Below, piece after piece: positions 1 to 8,657 of a stretch of 52,298 nt of DNA (position 1 is the stretch's first letter; every line of letters begins with the position of its first letter). Source of the DNA: CANQDT01 sp051878935 (GTDB lineage: Bacteria > Bacillota > Clostridia > Lachnospirales > Lachnospiraceae). The notes beneath the pieces were generated by a model, which was given only the letters and a program-made list of their open reading frames with translations, was not told where the DNA came from and searched no databases. The position numbers were made by a program, and so were the translations under genes. The stretch spans positions 1 through 52,298 of the forward strand of contig JBJELB010000043.1 of assembly GCA_051878935.1 (NCBI GenBank), read 5' to 3'.

Positions 1-105
1 AGATATATTCTGGAAACAGTAGATTGGTATCTTGATTTTTCACCGGAGATTCCAAAGGCAGTTAAGCGATTGGCAGATTCTCTTAAGACACCTCTGCAGG
101 AATAA
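1..105 (+). CDS. 3' end of an unidentified protein
   Basis: Frame 1 is open from the first base to a TAA at 103-105 and encodes the last 34 residues of a protein that begins outside the window. The tail has an aromatic patch (VDWYLDF) followed by a basic/hydrophobic helix-like end. I do not recognise the family from so short a piece. It is on the same strand as the SSB gene, 137 bases upstream of it. Confidence 0.5.
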   Translation, partial: RYILETVDWYLDFSPEIPKAVKRLADSLKTPLQE

Positions 106-242
106 AAATACGAATATTGTCGAAATTTTTTGTATAAAAACTTTTAAAATCTGTGCTAGACTTCACGAAATCTTCATATAGTTAGGTATATGATTCTTTA
201 GAATCTTATGCACAAACAAAGAGAGTAGAGGAGAAGTACAAC

Positions 243-881
243 ATGACAGAACTATATTTACAGAATAATCAGGTTACTATTGCAGGCGAAATCATATCAG
301 AATTCACCTTCAGCCATCAGGTTTATGGTGAAGGTTTCTATTCTGCCGATGTTTTGGTGAATCGTTTAAGCGATGTGACCGATACCATCCCCCTTATGAT
401 ATCAGAGCGACTGATTGATGTACATAGTGATTGTATTGGAAGAAAAATCGAGGTTAAGGGACAGTTCCGTTCTTTCAACCGACATGAGGAAGGGAGAAAT
501 CATCTGGTGCTCTCCGTTTTCGCAAGAGAAGTCGAATTTTTGGATGATGAGGAGGATAGCCGGAAACCAAATCAGATTTATCTGGACGGCTATATCTGTA
601 AAGCACCGGTGTATCGTATGACTCCGCTTGGAAGAGAGATTGCGGATGTCTTAATTGCAGTAAATCGTGCATATGGAAAATCGGACTATATACCATGTAT
701 CTGTTGGGGAAGAAATGCCAGATTTGCCGGAAACTTAGAGGTTGGCTCACATATCTCGATATGGGGACGTATTCAGAGCCGGGAATACCAGAAACGATTA
801 GCAGATGGGGAATTCATCAAAAGAACGGCATATGAGGTATCGGTCAGCAAGATGGAAAGAATCGAAGAAGAGACGGCATAG
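243..881 (+). CDS. Single-stranded DNA-binding protein with two OB-fold halves
   Basis: This 212-residue protein looks like two OB-fold halves in tandem. The second half (about residues 110-205) has the classic SSB pattern: a short strand, GREIADVLIAVNR, an exposed aromatic and I-C-W-G-R, then a G-x-I-x-S-R-E-Y strand. The first half (about 5-100) has a similar strand order but weaker identity. Ordinary bacterial SSB has one OB fold and an acidic C-terminal tail ending in a DxxF-like tip. Here the C-terminus ends in acidic EEETA without the usual phenylalanine, so docking of SSB partner proteins may differ. The start is set by the ribosome site gaggag at 229-234. A hairpin terminator follows. 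It probably binds single-stranded DNA in replication or repair. The family call is solid; the exact role is inferred. Confidence 0.8.
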   Translation: MTELYLQNNQVTIAGEIISEFTFSHQVYGEGFYSADVLVNRLSDVTDTIPLMISERLIDVHSDCIGRKIEVKGQFRSFNRHEEGRNHLVLSVFAREVEFLDDEEDSRKPNQIYLDGYICKAPVYRMTPLGREIADVLIAVNRAYGKSDYIPCICWGRNARFAGNLEVGSHISIWGRIQSREYQKRLADGEFIKRTAYEVSVSKMERIEEETA

Positions 882-901
882 AGGTCTCGAAATAAGGACA
901 G

Positions 902-954
902 AAAAAGTCAGCAAACTGTACGAGGGCAGGCGGTGCAGTATGTTGACTTTTTTA
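902..954 (+). terminator. Intrinsic terminator after the SSB gene
   Basis: AAAAAGTCA at 902-910 pairs with TGACTTTTT at 944-952, extended inward by CA/TG and ACTG/CAGT. The T-run of the 3' arm overlaps the -35 box of the next promoter, so terminator and dapA promoter are nested. Confidence 0.65.
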
Positions 955-971
955 TTATATGATGCTAAAAT
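943..971 (+). promoter_or_regulatory. Predicted SigA promoter of dapA-dapB-nadE
   Basis: TTGACT (943-948), a 17-base spacer and TAAAAT (966-971). Transcription would begin about 978, roughly 20 bases before dapA. That leaves no room for a lysine riboswitch. Confidence 0.65.
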
Positions 972-998
972 GGGGAGAATTAAAAGGAGGATACCAAT

Positions 999-1889
999 AT
1001 GGCTATTTTTACAGGTGCAGGTGTAGCGATCATTACACCATTCTCAGAATCACTTCAGGTAAATTATACGAAGTTAAGAGAACTGATAGATGAACAGATA
1101 AATAATGGAACTGATGCAATTATTATTTGTGGAACGACAGGTGAGGCATCCACATTGACACACGAGGAACATATTGAAGTTATCCGTGCCTGTGTGGAAT
1201 ATGTAGCAGGAAGAGTGCCGGTTGTTGCGGGTACAGGTTCCAATTGTACAGAGACTGCAATTTACTTGTCCAGAGCAGCTGAAGCAGCGGGAGCTGATGG
1301 ACTTTTAGTAGTTACTCCATACTATAATAAAGCTTCCCAGAAGGGATTGAAGAAGCATTTTACAGCGGTTGCCGAGAGTGTGAATCTTCCAATTATTATG
1401 TATAACGTACCGAGCAGAACCGGATGTAATTTACAGCCTAAGACAGTTGCTGATCTGGTACACAATGTTCCGAATATCGTAGGTATTAAGGAAGCTTCCG
1501 GTAACATTTCCCAGGTAGCTGAAATCATGGCATTGTGTGGAGATGAGATTGATTTGTATTCCGGTAATGATGACCAGATCGTTCCACTTCTTTCTTTGGG
1601 TGGAAAAGGTGTTATCTCGGTATTGTCCAATGTCAAACCACAGGAAACACATGATATTGTTGATAAATATTTGTCCGGTGATATAGAAGGAAGCCGACGC
1701 CTTCAGTTAGAGAATCTTGATTTGATCGGCGCATTGTTCTGTGATGTGAATCCGATTCCTGTTAAGGTTGCGATGAATTTAATGGGTAAGAATGTAGGTG
1801 GATTCCGGGGACCGTTATGTGATATGGAACCGGTAAATCAGAAACGTTTAGAGGATGCTATGACAGCAGCCGGAATCCAGATCGTATAG
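999..1889 (+). CDS. dapA: 4-hydroxy-tetrahydrodipicolinate synthase
   Basis: The 296-residue length is normal for DapA. It condenses pyruvate with aspartate semialdehyde, the first committed step to lysine and meso-diaminopimelate. Diagnostic features are the G-T-T-G-E loop near residue 46, YNVPSRTG (catalytic tyrosine region, about 134-141), and the Schiff-base lysine K164 in GIKEASG. The gene starts at ATG 999 after the ribosome site aaaggagg (982-989). It is followed within 30 bases by dapB, so the two successive pathway enzymes are co-transcribed. In a spore-former the product also feeds dipicolinate and peptidoglycan synthesis (known pathway). Confidence 0.97.
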   Translation: MAIFTGAGVAIITPFSESLQVNYTKLRELIDEQINNGTDAIIICGTTGEASTLTHEEHIEVIRACVEYVAGRVPVVAGTGSNCTETAIYLSRAAEAAGADGLLVVTPYYNKASQKGLKKHFTAVAESVNLPIIMYNVPSRTGCNLQPKTVADLVHNVPNIVGIKEASGNISQVAEIMALCGDEIDLYSGNDDQIVPLLSLGGKGVISVLSNVKPQETHDIVDKYLSGDIEGSRRLQLENLDLIGALFCDVNPIPVKVAMNLMGKNVGGFRGPLCDMEPVNQKRLEDAMTAAGIQIV

Positions 1890-1918
1890 TACGCGTTTAA
1901 TATTTGGAGGAAACGGAT

Positions 1919-2674
1919 ATGATAAAGTTGATGATGCACGGTTGCAATGGCAAGATGGGGCAGGTCATTACGAAGCTCGTTTCAGAGATGAAGGATTGTG
2001 AGATTGTAGCCGGAGTTGATATTGTAGATAATCGCGAGAACGGTTATCCGGTGTTTTCTCATATCGATGATTGTGATGTTGCAGTGGATGCGATTATTGA
2101 TTTTGCATCGACAAAAGCTCTCGATGATATGCTGGATTATGCTGTAAAGACAAAGACACCGGTAGTGGTCTGTACAACCGGTTTGTCAGAGGAACAGCTG
2201 GATCATGTGGCCAGAGCAAGTAAAGAAGTGGCTGTTCTTCGTTCTGCGAATATGTCGTTGGGAATTAACACATTATTAAAGGTAGTGAAAGAAGTTGCCG
2301 GTGTGCTTGCACCTGCCGGTTTCGATATGGAAATCGTAGAGAAGCATCATAATCAGAAGATTGACGCTCCGTCCGGAACAGCACTTGCGCTGGCAGATTC
2401 GATTAACGAGGCTTTTGATGATAACTATGAATATGTATATGACAGAAGTCAGGTGCGCAAGAAACGTTCTGAGAAGGAAATCGGAATCAGTGCGGTTCGT
2501 GGTGGTACGATTGTTGGAGAACATGAGATACTCTTTGCGGGCTGTGATGAGGTGGTTGAGATTAAACATACCGCCTATTCCAAAGCGATTTTTGCAAAAG
2601 GTGCTGTATCAGCAGCCATTTATCTTGCAGGAAAGCCTGCCGGAATGTATGATATGAGCCATGTGATTGGATAA
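1919..2674 (+). CDS. dapB: 4-hydroxy-tetrahydrodipicolinate reductase
   Basis: The 251-residue protein carries the N-terminal Rossmann motif GCNGKMG and the signature EKHHNQKIDAPSGTA (about residues 141-155), with the catalytic histidines and lysine of DapB. It reduces the DapA product with NAD(P)H. I place the start at ATG 1919, nine bases after GGAGG at 1906-1910. An upstream TTG at 1904 lies inside the ribosome site and is rejected. It sits directly after dapA and 23 bases before nadE. Confidence 0.97.
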   Translation: MIKLMMHGCNGKMGQVITKLVSEMKDCEIVAGVDIVDNRENGYPVFSHIDDCDVAVDAIIDFASTKALDDMLDYAVKTKTPVVVCTTGLSEEQLDHVARASKEVAVLRSANMSLGINTLLKVVKEVAGVLAPAGFDMEIVEKHHNQKIDAPSGTALALADSINEAFDDNYEYVYDRSQVRKKRSEKEIGISAVRGGTIVGEHEILFAGCDEVVEIKHTAYSKAIFAKGAVSAAIYLAGKPAGMYDMSHVIG

Positions 2675-2697
2675 AGAATAATGAGGATGAACGAAAC

Positions 2698-4632
2698 ATG
2701 AGAGATGGTTATGTAAAAGTAAGTGCGGCAACCCCGAAGATTGCGGTTGGTGATATCGCTTATAATACAAATCAGATTCTCCAATGTATAGAAGAGTCCA
2801 AAAAGAGTCAGGTAAAACTTTGTGTTTTACCTGAACTTTGTATTACGGGATATACTTGTGGAGATCTGTTTTTACAGGAGCTGTTATTAAGAAAAGCAAA
2901 AGAGGCTTTGTGTACGATTGCAGAGGCGACTTCAGGTAGCGATATGGTAACGGTTGTAGGTCTGCCACTGATGCATGAGTACCGTTTGTATAATTGTGCA
3001 GCGTTTGTTCAGAATGGTATGATTTTGGGGATTGTTCCAAAGACATATATACCGAATTACTCTGAATTTTATGAAGGACGTTATTTTGCAAGCGGACGAA
3101 ATATCCAGGGAGATGCTATCCGGATTGGAGAATATGAGGTGCCTTTTGGTACCAATCTTTTATTTGCCTGTGAGGAGCTGCCGGAACTGGTGCTGGGCTG
3201 TGAATTGTGTGAGGATTTGTGGTCTGCGATTCCACCGAGCTCTCATCATGCACTTGCCGGGGCAACGGTAATCTGTAATCCTTCAGCCAGTGATGAAACG
3301 ACTGCGAAGGATACGTATCGGAAACAGCTGGTTGCCAACCAGTCAGCCCGTTGTCTGTGTGCTTATATTTATGCGGATTGCGGTGAAGGAGAGTCGACAC
3401 AGGATCTGGTTTACAGTGCACATAACCTGATTGCGGAGAATGGAACGGTTCTGGCTGAGAGCGAGCGTTTCCAAAATCAGATGATTGTTACCGAGATTGA
3501 TGTATACCGTTTGGTATCGGAGAGACGCCGTATCTCCACGTTTCAACAGAGTGAGAGCAGTGCGTATTTTAAAATCGGATTCCACCTGAATCTGGAAGAA
3601 GTGGCATTATCCAGAACTTATTCTCCGTATCCGTTTATTCCTGCTGTTGAGGAAGAAAAACAAAAACGTTGTGATGAGATTTTGATGCTGCAGGCAATGG
3701 GATTAAAGAAACGTCTGGAACATGCTCATTGTCGGAATGCGGTCATTGGTATTTCCGGTGGTTTGGATTCAACACTTGCCATGATAGTGACAGCAAGAGC
3801 GTTTGATTTGCTGGATATACCGAGAGAAAATATTTTATGTGTGACGATGCCCTGCTTCGGAACGACAGACCGCACCTATCATAATGCAGTACAGTTAACA
3901 GCACGTATTGGTGGTACTCTGAAAGAAATATCGATTGAAAAAGCAGTGAAGCAGCATTTTCTGGATATTAATCATGAAGAAACGAACCATGATATTACGT
4001 ATGAAAACAGTCAGGCTCGTGAGCGTACACAGATTTTGATGGACCTGGCTAACAAAAACAATGGTATGGTCATTGGAACCGGTGATTTATCGGAACTGGC
4101 GCTTGGCTGGGCTACTTACAATGGAGATCATATGTCTATGTATGCAGTGAACAGTTCTGTGCCAAAGACCTTAGTACGTCATTTAGTACATTACTATGCA
4201 GATACATGTGGCAATGGAGATTTAAAGAAGGTCCTTTATGATGTATTGGATACGCCGGTCAGTCCGGAATTATTACCTCCGGTCGACGGACAAATTGCAC
4301 AGAAAACAGAAGATTTAGTCGGACCTTACGAACTGCACGATTTCTTCTTGTACTATATGATGCGTTTTGGCTTTTCGCCAAAGAAAATCTATCGCATTGC
4401 GACACAGACATTTGATAGAATGTATTCTCATGGGGTTATTTATAAATGGCTTCGCACCTTTATGTGGCGTTTTTTCAGTCAGCAGTTCAAACGTTCCTGT
4501 ATACCGGATGGTCCTAAGGTCGGATCGGTAGCATTATCTCCAAGAGGTGACTGGCGTATGCCAAGTGATGCCAGTGTAGCACTTTGGATGGCGGAATTGG
4601 ATGATTTACAAAATTTTACAAAAAATAATTGA
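2698..4632 (+). CDS. nadE: Glutamine-dependent NAD+ synthetase
   Basis: This 644-residue two-domain enzyme amidates nicotinic acid adenine dinucleotide to NAD. The N-terminal nitrilase-type glutaminase domain (about 1-275) has its catalytic cysteine C171 in CELCEDLW. The C-terminal synthetase domain has the ATP pyrophosphatase P-loop ISGGLDST at 352-359 and the GTGDLSELALGW segment. Length and order match the long, glutamine-using NadE class rather than the short ammonia-dependent form. It is third in the unit behind dapB. The functional link to lysine synthesis is not obvious and may be only co-expression of growth genes. Confidence 0.95.
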   Translation: MRDGYVKVSAATPKIAVGDIAYNTNQILQCIEESKKSQVKLCVLPELCITGYTCGDLFLQELLLRKAKEALCTIAEATSGSDMVTVVGLPLMHEYRLYNCAAFVQNGMILGIVPKTYIPNYSEFYEGRYFASGRNIQGDAIRIGEYEVPFGTNLLFACEELPELVLGCELCEDLWSAIPPSSHHALAGATVICNPSASDETTAKDTYRKQLVANQSARCLCAYIYADCGEGESTQDLVYSAHNLIAENGTVLAESERFQNQMIVTEIDVYRLVSERRRISTFQQSESSAYFKIGFHLNLEEVALSRTYSPYPFIPAVEEEKQKRCDEILMLQAMGLKKRLEHAHCRNAVIGISGGLDSTLAMIVTARAFDLLDIPRENILCVTMPCFGTTDRTYHNAVQLTARIGGTLKEISIEKAVKQHFLDINHEETNHDITYENSQARERTQILMDLANKNNGMVIGTGDLSELALGWATYNGDHMSMYAVNSSVPKTLVRHLVHYYADTCGNGDLKKVLYDVLDTPVSPELLPPVDGQIAQKTEDLVGPYELHDFFLYYMMRFGFSPKKIYRIATQTFDRMYSHGVIYKWLRTFMWRFFSQQFKRSCIPDGPKVGSVALSPRGDWRMPSDASVALWMAELDDLQNFTKNN

Positions 4633-4657
4633 TTCCTGCTTTGCATTGAAGTATAAT
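4629..4657 (+). promoter_or_regulatory. Predicted SigA promoter of the pyrophosphatase gene
   Basis: TTGATT (4629-4634), 17-base spacer, TATAAT (4652-4657). The -35 box overlaps the nadE stop codon. Confidence 0.6.
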
Positions 4658-4712
4658 ATGTGCAATACAGGTTCTGTGTGTCGGGGAGAATAGAAAACAG
4701 AAAGGGAAAAGA

Positions 4713-6365
4713 ATGCAAGCAAAGAGAAACAATATCTATGTAATCGGACATAAAAACCCGGATACGGATTCTATCTGTTCTGCGATTGCATATGCCGAAT
4801 TGAAGAATCAGCTGAGACAGGGGGATGAACAGTACATCGCTTCCCGTGCCGGTCAGATTAATGAAGAAACGCAGTATGTCCTGAGCTATTTTGGACAAAA
4901 AGCACCCCGTTATTTTTCTGATGTACGTCCTCAGGTTCGGGATGTTGAGATTCGGGAAGTAGAAGGTGTATCAGAAAACATGTCTCTCAATAAAGCGTGG
5001 GAGATGATGCGTTCCAACGGACTGGTTACCCTGCCAATCGTGAAGAATCAGAAACTGGAGGGGGTCATTACTGTCGGAGATATTGCATATTCCGATATGG
5101 ATGTATACGATAATACGATTGTGGCAAAAGCAAAAACCCAATATTCCAATCTGATTGAGACATTGCACGGTGAGATGCTGGTCGGAAATGAGCAGGACTA
5201 TTTTGATAAGGGTAAGATTCTGATAGCAACAGCCAATCCGGATGTACTGGAACAGTATATCGATCCGCATGATCTGATTATTCTGGGGAACCGTTATGAA
5301 TCCCAGCTGTGTGCGATAGAGATGGGAGCCGGATGCTTGGTCATCAGCGCCGGAGCCGTGGTATCCCGGACGATCTGCAAGTTAGCGGAAGAGAAAGGTT
5401 GTACGATTATCAGTACGCCATTTGATACTTATACAGTAGCAAGACTGATTAATCACAGTATACCGATCAGTTACTTTATGACGCGTGATAATATTGTGAC
5501 GTTTAGTTCCCATGACCTGGTAGAAGATATCCGTAAGGTTATGGCAAAGATACGGGTGCGTGACTTCCCGATACTGGATTCCAAGAACCGGTATATTGGC
5601 ATGATTTCCAGACGAAACTTATTGAATCTGGCAAAGAAACGCCTGATTCTGGTAGATCATAATGAGAGCTCGCAGGCGGTCGACGGATATGAGCATGCAG
5701 ATATTCTGGAAATCATTGACCATCACCGTATTGGAAATCTGGAAACAATGGCACCGGCATTTTTCCGCAATCAGCCGGTAGGCTGTACAGCGACGATTGT
5801 TTACCAGATGTACATGGAAAATCAAGTGCCAATTCCGCAAACGATTGCCGGTCTATTGTGTGCGGCTATTATATCGGACACGTTACTGTTCCGGTCGCCT
5901 ACGGCAACGGCGATTGACCGTGCTGCGGCAGAGCATCTGGCGCGGATTGCGAATCTGGATCTGACCGATTTTGCGACACAGATGTTTGCAGCAGGCAGTA
6001 ATCTTCACGATAAATCGGCAGAAGAAATCTTCTATCAGGATTATAAGAAGTTTGTTGCAGGAGATGTGACCTTTGGAGTTGGCCAGATTAATTCGATGGA
6101 TGCCAGTGAACTGAGTATGCTGAAGGAACGTTTGCTTCCTTATATGCATAAAGCAATCCGCGAACATGGCGTTGACATGCTGTTCTTCATGTTAACGAAT
6201 ATTATGGAGGAAACAACAGAGCTTCTCTGTATCGGAGAAGGTGCTGCAAAGACCGCAGCAGATGCGTTCGGTCAGCCGGTCGAGGCAGAACATGTATATC
6301 TGAAAGGTGTCGTTTCGAGAAAGAAACAGATGATACCGGTGATTATGGCTTCCTTGCAGCAGTGA
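4713..6365 (+). CDS. Manganese-dependent inorganic pyrophosphatase with CBS and DRTGG regulatory domains
   Basis: This 550-residue protein is a family II (DHH) pyrophosphatase. The N-terminal metal site is HKNPDTDS (about 10-17). The second DHH half carries EIIDHHR with D336-H337-H338, and a DHHA2 domain forms the C-terminus. Between the halves sits a long insert with two CBS motifs (about 75-120 and 255-305) around a DRTGG-type domain. This is the layout of nucleotide-regulated clostridial enzymes, in which adenine nucleotides are known to bind the CBS pair. It hydrolyses pyrophosphate to phosphate in the cytoplasm. It has its own promoter and a strong terminator, so it is probably monocistronic. 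Confidence 0.92.
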   Translation: MQAKRNNIYVIGHKNPDTDSICSAIAYAELKNQLRQGDEQYIASRAGQINEETQYVLSYFGQKAPRYFSDVRPQVRDVEIREVEGVSENMSLNKAWEMMRSNGLVTLPIVKNQKLEGVITVGDIAYSDMDVYDNTIVAKAKTQYSNLIETLHGEMLVGNEQDYFDKGKILIATANPDVLEQYIDPHDLIILGNRYESQLCAIEMGAGCLVISAGAVVSRTICKLAEEKGCTIISTPFDTYTVARLINHSIPISYFMTRDNIVTFSSHDLVEDIRKVMAKIRVRDFPILDSKNRYIGMISRRNLLNLAKKRLILVDHNESSQAVDGYEHADILEIIDHHRIGNLETMAPAFFRNQPVGCTATIVYQMYMENQVPIPQTIAGLLCAAIISDTLLFRSPTATAIDRAAAEHLARIANLDLTDFATQMFAAGSNLHDKSAEEIFYQDYKKFVAGDVTFGVGQINSMDASELSMLKERLLPYMHKAIREHGVDMLFFMLTNIMEETTELLCIGEGAAKTAADAFGQPVEAEHVYLKGVVSRKKQMIPVIMASLQQ

Positions 6366-6395
6366 GTATCAATAGAATAGGGGTATGGATGCAGT

Positions 6396-6441
6396 GGCTG
6401 TGACCTTAACAATGAATCGTTAGGGTTACAGCTCTTTTTTT
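6396..6441 (+). terminator. Strong intrinsic terminator after the pyrophosphatase gene
   Basis: A 15-bp stem (6396-6410 with 6419-6433, including G-U pairs) around an 8-base loop, followed by seven T residues (6435-6441). Confidence 0.9.
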
Positions 6442-6452
6442 GTTCTAAAAAG

Positions 6453-6680
6453 ATACTATTGATATTTTAATTATTAGAATATATACTATAAATATAATTA
6501 AATTTAAAAGAATGTTTAAGATAAAAATAGATACTATAAGTATAAAACGTATTGTAAAAAATACTATTGACATAATTTTGCCTTTAATATATACTATTGA
6601 TATTGAAATAGCTAGAAAACATACTAATGGTATTCTAACTTTTCAAAAGCCACTGCTAGAGTGGATGATACTATGGAATA
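6453..6680 (+). promoter_or_regulatory. 30-bp-periodic array of promoter-like 13-mers
   Basis: This AT-rich stretch between terminator and secreted-protein gene holds related 13-mers, consensus ATACTATTGATAT, starting at 6453, 6483, 6531, 6561, 6591 and 6621, with a weaker copy at 6668. Steps are 30, 48, 30, 30, 30 and 47 bases. Each copy contains ATACT (the end of a -10 box) and, two bases on, a TTGAYA-like -35. Successive copies therefore form nested promoters with exactly 17-base spacers: TTGATA 6459-6464 with TATACT 6482-6487, TTGACA 6567-6572 with TATACT 6590-6595, and TTGATA 6597-6602 with CATACT 6620-6625. The TTGACA/TATACT pair is near-consensus. A perfect 12-bp palindrome GATATCGATATC follows at 6704-6715. 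A 70-codon open frame across the array lacks a convincing ribosome site and I do not call it. Confidence 0.6.
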
Positions 6681-6767
6681 ACACAACCATGGTTAAGGGG
6701 ATGGATATCGATATCTGTTTCTAAGACAAAAGTAGAACTATGAAATACGAAAGGGGATTATTTAATC

Positions 6768-7544
6768 ATGAGAAAATTGAAAAAACAATTAGCAATCGCA
6801 TTAGCAACAGCTGTTGCTGCAGTATCATTTATGGCAGCTCCAGCCAGCGCTACAGAGCTTCGTCAGGATACAACAGTATCTCCTGTAGCTTTGTCTGATG
6901 ACTGCTCCGCAGCAGTTGAAAAGCTTACTATCGGTAAAGGTGGTAAGTATGTAGTCGTAGCAAAACTTAGTGATTCTGCAAAAGAAGCTGGATTTAAGTT
7001 AACAGCGAGTAAGAAAACAGTGTGGAGATATGAAATGGTAAATGGTGTTACTGTAAAAGTAAAATACCCAATTACATTTGCATCCTCCAACAGCAGCATT
7101 GCTTCCGTTGAAAAAGATGGTACAGTAAAGGCAAATAACCTTGGTACAGCTCGTATCACAGCAACCATTAAGAGTGAAAACTTTACCGGCGGTGCAATTT
7201 ATAAATGCTATGTAACGGTTGTTCCTGAAGAGTCTCTTTTGGTTTATTACTATGGAACATGGAATGGTGCAGACTATAAGGTAAAATGTTCTAATGTTGA
7301 ATCAAAATTATTAGAGATGGCTATAGATGAAGCTAAGAAGATTGGTAGAAATTATCCTTATTCAGACAGTGACTTAGTTGCTGTAACAAAACAGGGTAAA
7401 ACATTACGTGCTTATTTCAAGACAACACACGGTGATTCTGGTGTTCACTACTATGTATTGAAATTAAACGATAATAGTATCACTGTTTCCCATAGACCAT
7501 GGGATGTTGATACCTATGAAAAAGTAGGTAAGATTGCAAGATAG
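6768..7544 (+). CDS. Secreted protein with a bacterial Ig-like (Big2) domain
   Basis: The 258-residue product begins with a typical signal peptide (basic MRKLKKQ, hydrophobic core, cleavage likely after APASA near residue 29). Residues about 75-130 match a Big2-type Ig-like fold: ITFASSNSSIASVEKDGTV, then A-x-x-x-G-T-A-x-I-T-A. The remaining 90 or so residues, rich in Tyr and Lys, resemble no family I know. There is no LPXTG or other obvious anchor, so it may be released or held by wall polymers. It starts at ATG 6768 after aaaggggatta, under the periodic promoter array, and ends before its own terminator. It is a likely cell-surface or extracellular protein; no enzymatic role is visible. Confidence 0.75.
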   Translation: MRKLKKQLAIALATAVAAVSFMAAPASATELRQDTTVSPVALSDDCSAAVEKLTIGKGGKYVVVAKLSDSAKEAGFKLTASKKTVWRYEMVNGVTVKVKYPITFASSNSSIASVEKDGTVKANNLGTARITATIKSENFTGGAIYKCYVTVVPEESLLVYYYGTWNGADYKVKCSNVESKLLEMAIDEAKKIGRNYPYSDSDLVAVTKQGKTLRAYFKTTHGDSGVHYYVLKLNDNSITVSHRPWDVDTYEKVGKIAR

Positions 7545-7590
7545 TTCTACATAAAATAACCCTTTAATTATGTATTTGTGTTAACGTAAG

Positions 7591-7636
7591 GCACCTGGTA
7601 ATAGCTTGCACTATTATCCGGGTGCTTTATGTTTTT
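7591..7636 (+). terminator. Intrinsic terminator after the Ig-like protein gene
   Basis: GCACCTGG plus TAATAG (7591-7604) pairs with CTATTA, a one-base bulge, then CCGGGTGC (ending 7625). A T-rich tract follows, interrupted by ATG. Confidence 0.75.
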
Positions 7637-7649
7637 CGAGAAAGGAAAT

Positions 7650-8657
7650 ATGAAAGAAAGAATATACTTATTTGATAACATGAAATGCTTGCTTATTATA
7701 CTTGTAGTATTTGGTCATTTGCTTGACCCTGTTGACAGCATTTCTTCCATATTTGAAGTACTATATTACTTTATTTATTTTTTTCACATGCCGGCTTTTA
7801 TCTTTATCTCCGGCTATTTTTCCAAAAATGTTGAGCGGTGTAGAGATACGGCACTTCAACAGCTGCTCATACCTTATGTCATCTTTACGGTTCTTTATTA
7901 TATTCAATATTACATGTTGTACGATGATCCATCAAAACCGGTTGCAAGATTTCGTTTGTTTAATCCAAGCAGAGGTTTGTGGTTCCTGTTAGCTCTGATT
8001 ATTTGGAAATTATTACTGAAAGATCTAATTAGAATTCGTGGAATCGTTCCACTTTTATTTTTTGTTTCTATTTTATCCGGTGTATCGCATGAATTTACAG
8101 AGAATCTGACGATGGGAAGAATTATGAATTTCAGTATTTTCTTTGTGGCAGGTTATTATTGTCAATGGAAACATATTGAAAGGATTCGTCGCATCCCTAA
8201 GGTACTGGCCTATGTGATGATGTCCGCTGTAGTACTGCTTGCATGGTATCTTTCCCAGGTATCTCATATGCCAATAGAAAGCTTATTGATGCGTACCTAT
8301 TATCGTGATGGATATCTATTTACCGATATGATGTATCGGATTCTTATATTAGCGGTCGCATTTTTGATGATAGGGTGTTTATTGTGCTGCATACCGGATA
8401 AGAAAAACCGTTTGAGCAGAGTAGGACAAACAACCTTGCTGATTTATCTGGGGCACTTGCCTATTGTGCGTATGACAGAAGAATTATCTTTTTTTGAGAG
8501 ATTTGAACAAAGTGTGTGGGTATACAGCATATATTTGTGCATACTTACTGTACTTATCATGTTTGTTTTTTCCAGGGAAAGCATTAATGCCGGATATCAT
8601 AAAATTCTAAACAAAATAGGAAATCTGGTTTGGAAGGAGCAGGTAAATGAAAGTTAG
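7650..8657 (+). CDS. Acyltransferase-3 family membrane protein
   Basis: This 335-residue protein has about ten hydrophobic segments and the acyltransferase-3 signature near the N-terminus: a histidine in VFGHLLDP, then FFHMPAFIFISGYF. Family members move acetyl or other acyl groups onto extracytoplasmic sugars and wall polymers. The closest style is the fucose-4-O-acetylase/OatA-like integral domain without an extra SGNH domain. I start it at ATG 7650, after gagaaagga (7638-7645), rather than the ATG at 7629, which lies inside the terminator tail. It overlaps the following glycosyltransferase gene by 11 bases, so the two are probably translated together and may modify the same surface polymer. 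Confidence 0.85.
   Translation: MKERIYLFDNMKCLLIILVVFGHLLDPVDSISSIFEVLYYFIYFFHMPAFIFISGYFSKNVERCRDTALQQLLIPYVIFTVLYYIQYYMLYDDPSKPVARFRLFNPSRGLWFLLALIIWKLLLKDLIRIRGIVPLLFFVSILSGVSHEFTENLTMGRIMNFSIFFVAGYYCQWKHIERIRRIPKVLAYVMMSAVVLLAWYLSQVSHMPIESLLMRTYYRDGYLFTDMMYRILILAVAFLMIGCLLCCIPDKKNRLSRVGQTTLLIYLGHLPIVRMTEELSFFERFEQSVWVYSIYLCILTVLIMFVFSRESINAGYHKILNKIGNLVWKEQVNES

Noticed and set aside
192..205. Small palindrome GATTCT-TT-AGAATC upstream of the SSB gene
   Set aside because: It is short and single, with no promoter placement that would support an operator.
949..998. Lysine riboswitch before dapA
   Set aside because: The promoter leaves only about 20 transcribed bases before the start codon.
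6453..6680. CRISPR array, suggested by 30-base periodicity
   Set aside because: The repeated unit is only 13 bases and degenerate, the intervening 17 bases are not spacer-like, and there are no cas genes. Promoter-like boxes explain the pattern better.
6512..6724. A 70-codon open frame over the periodic array
   Set aside because: It has no ribosome site and its peptide merely reflects the 30-base DNA repeat.
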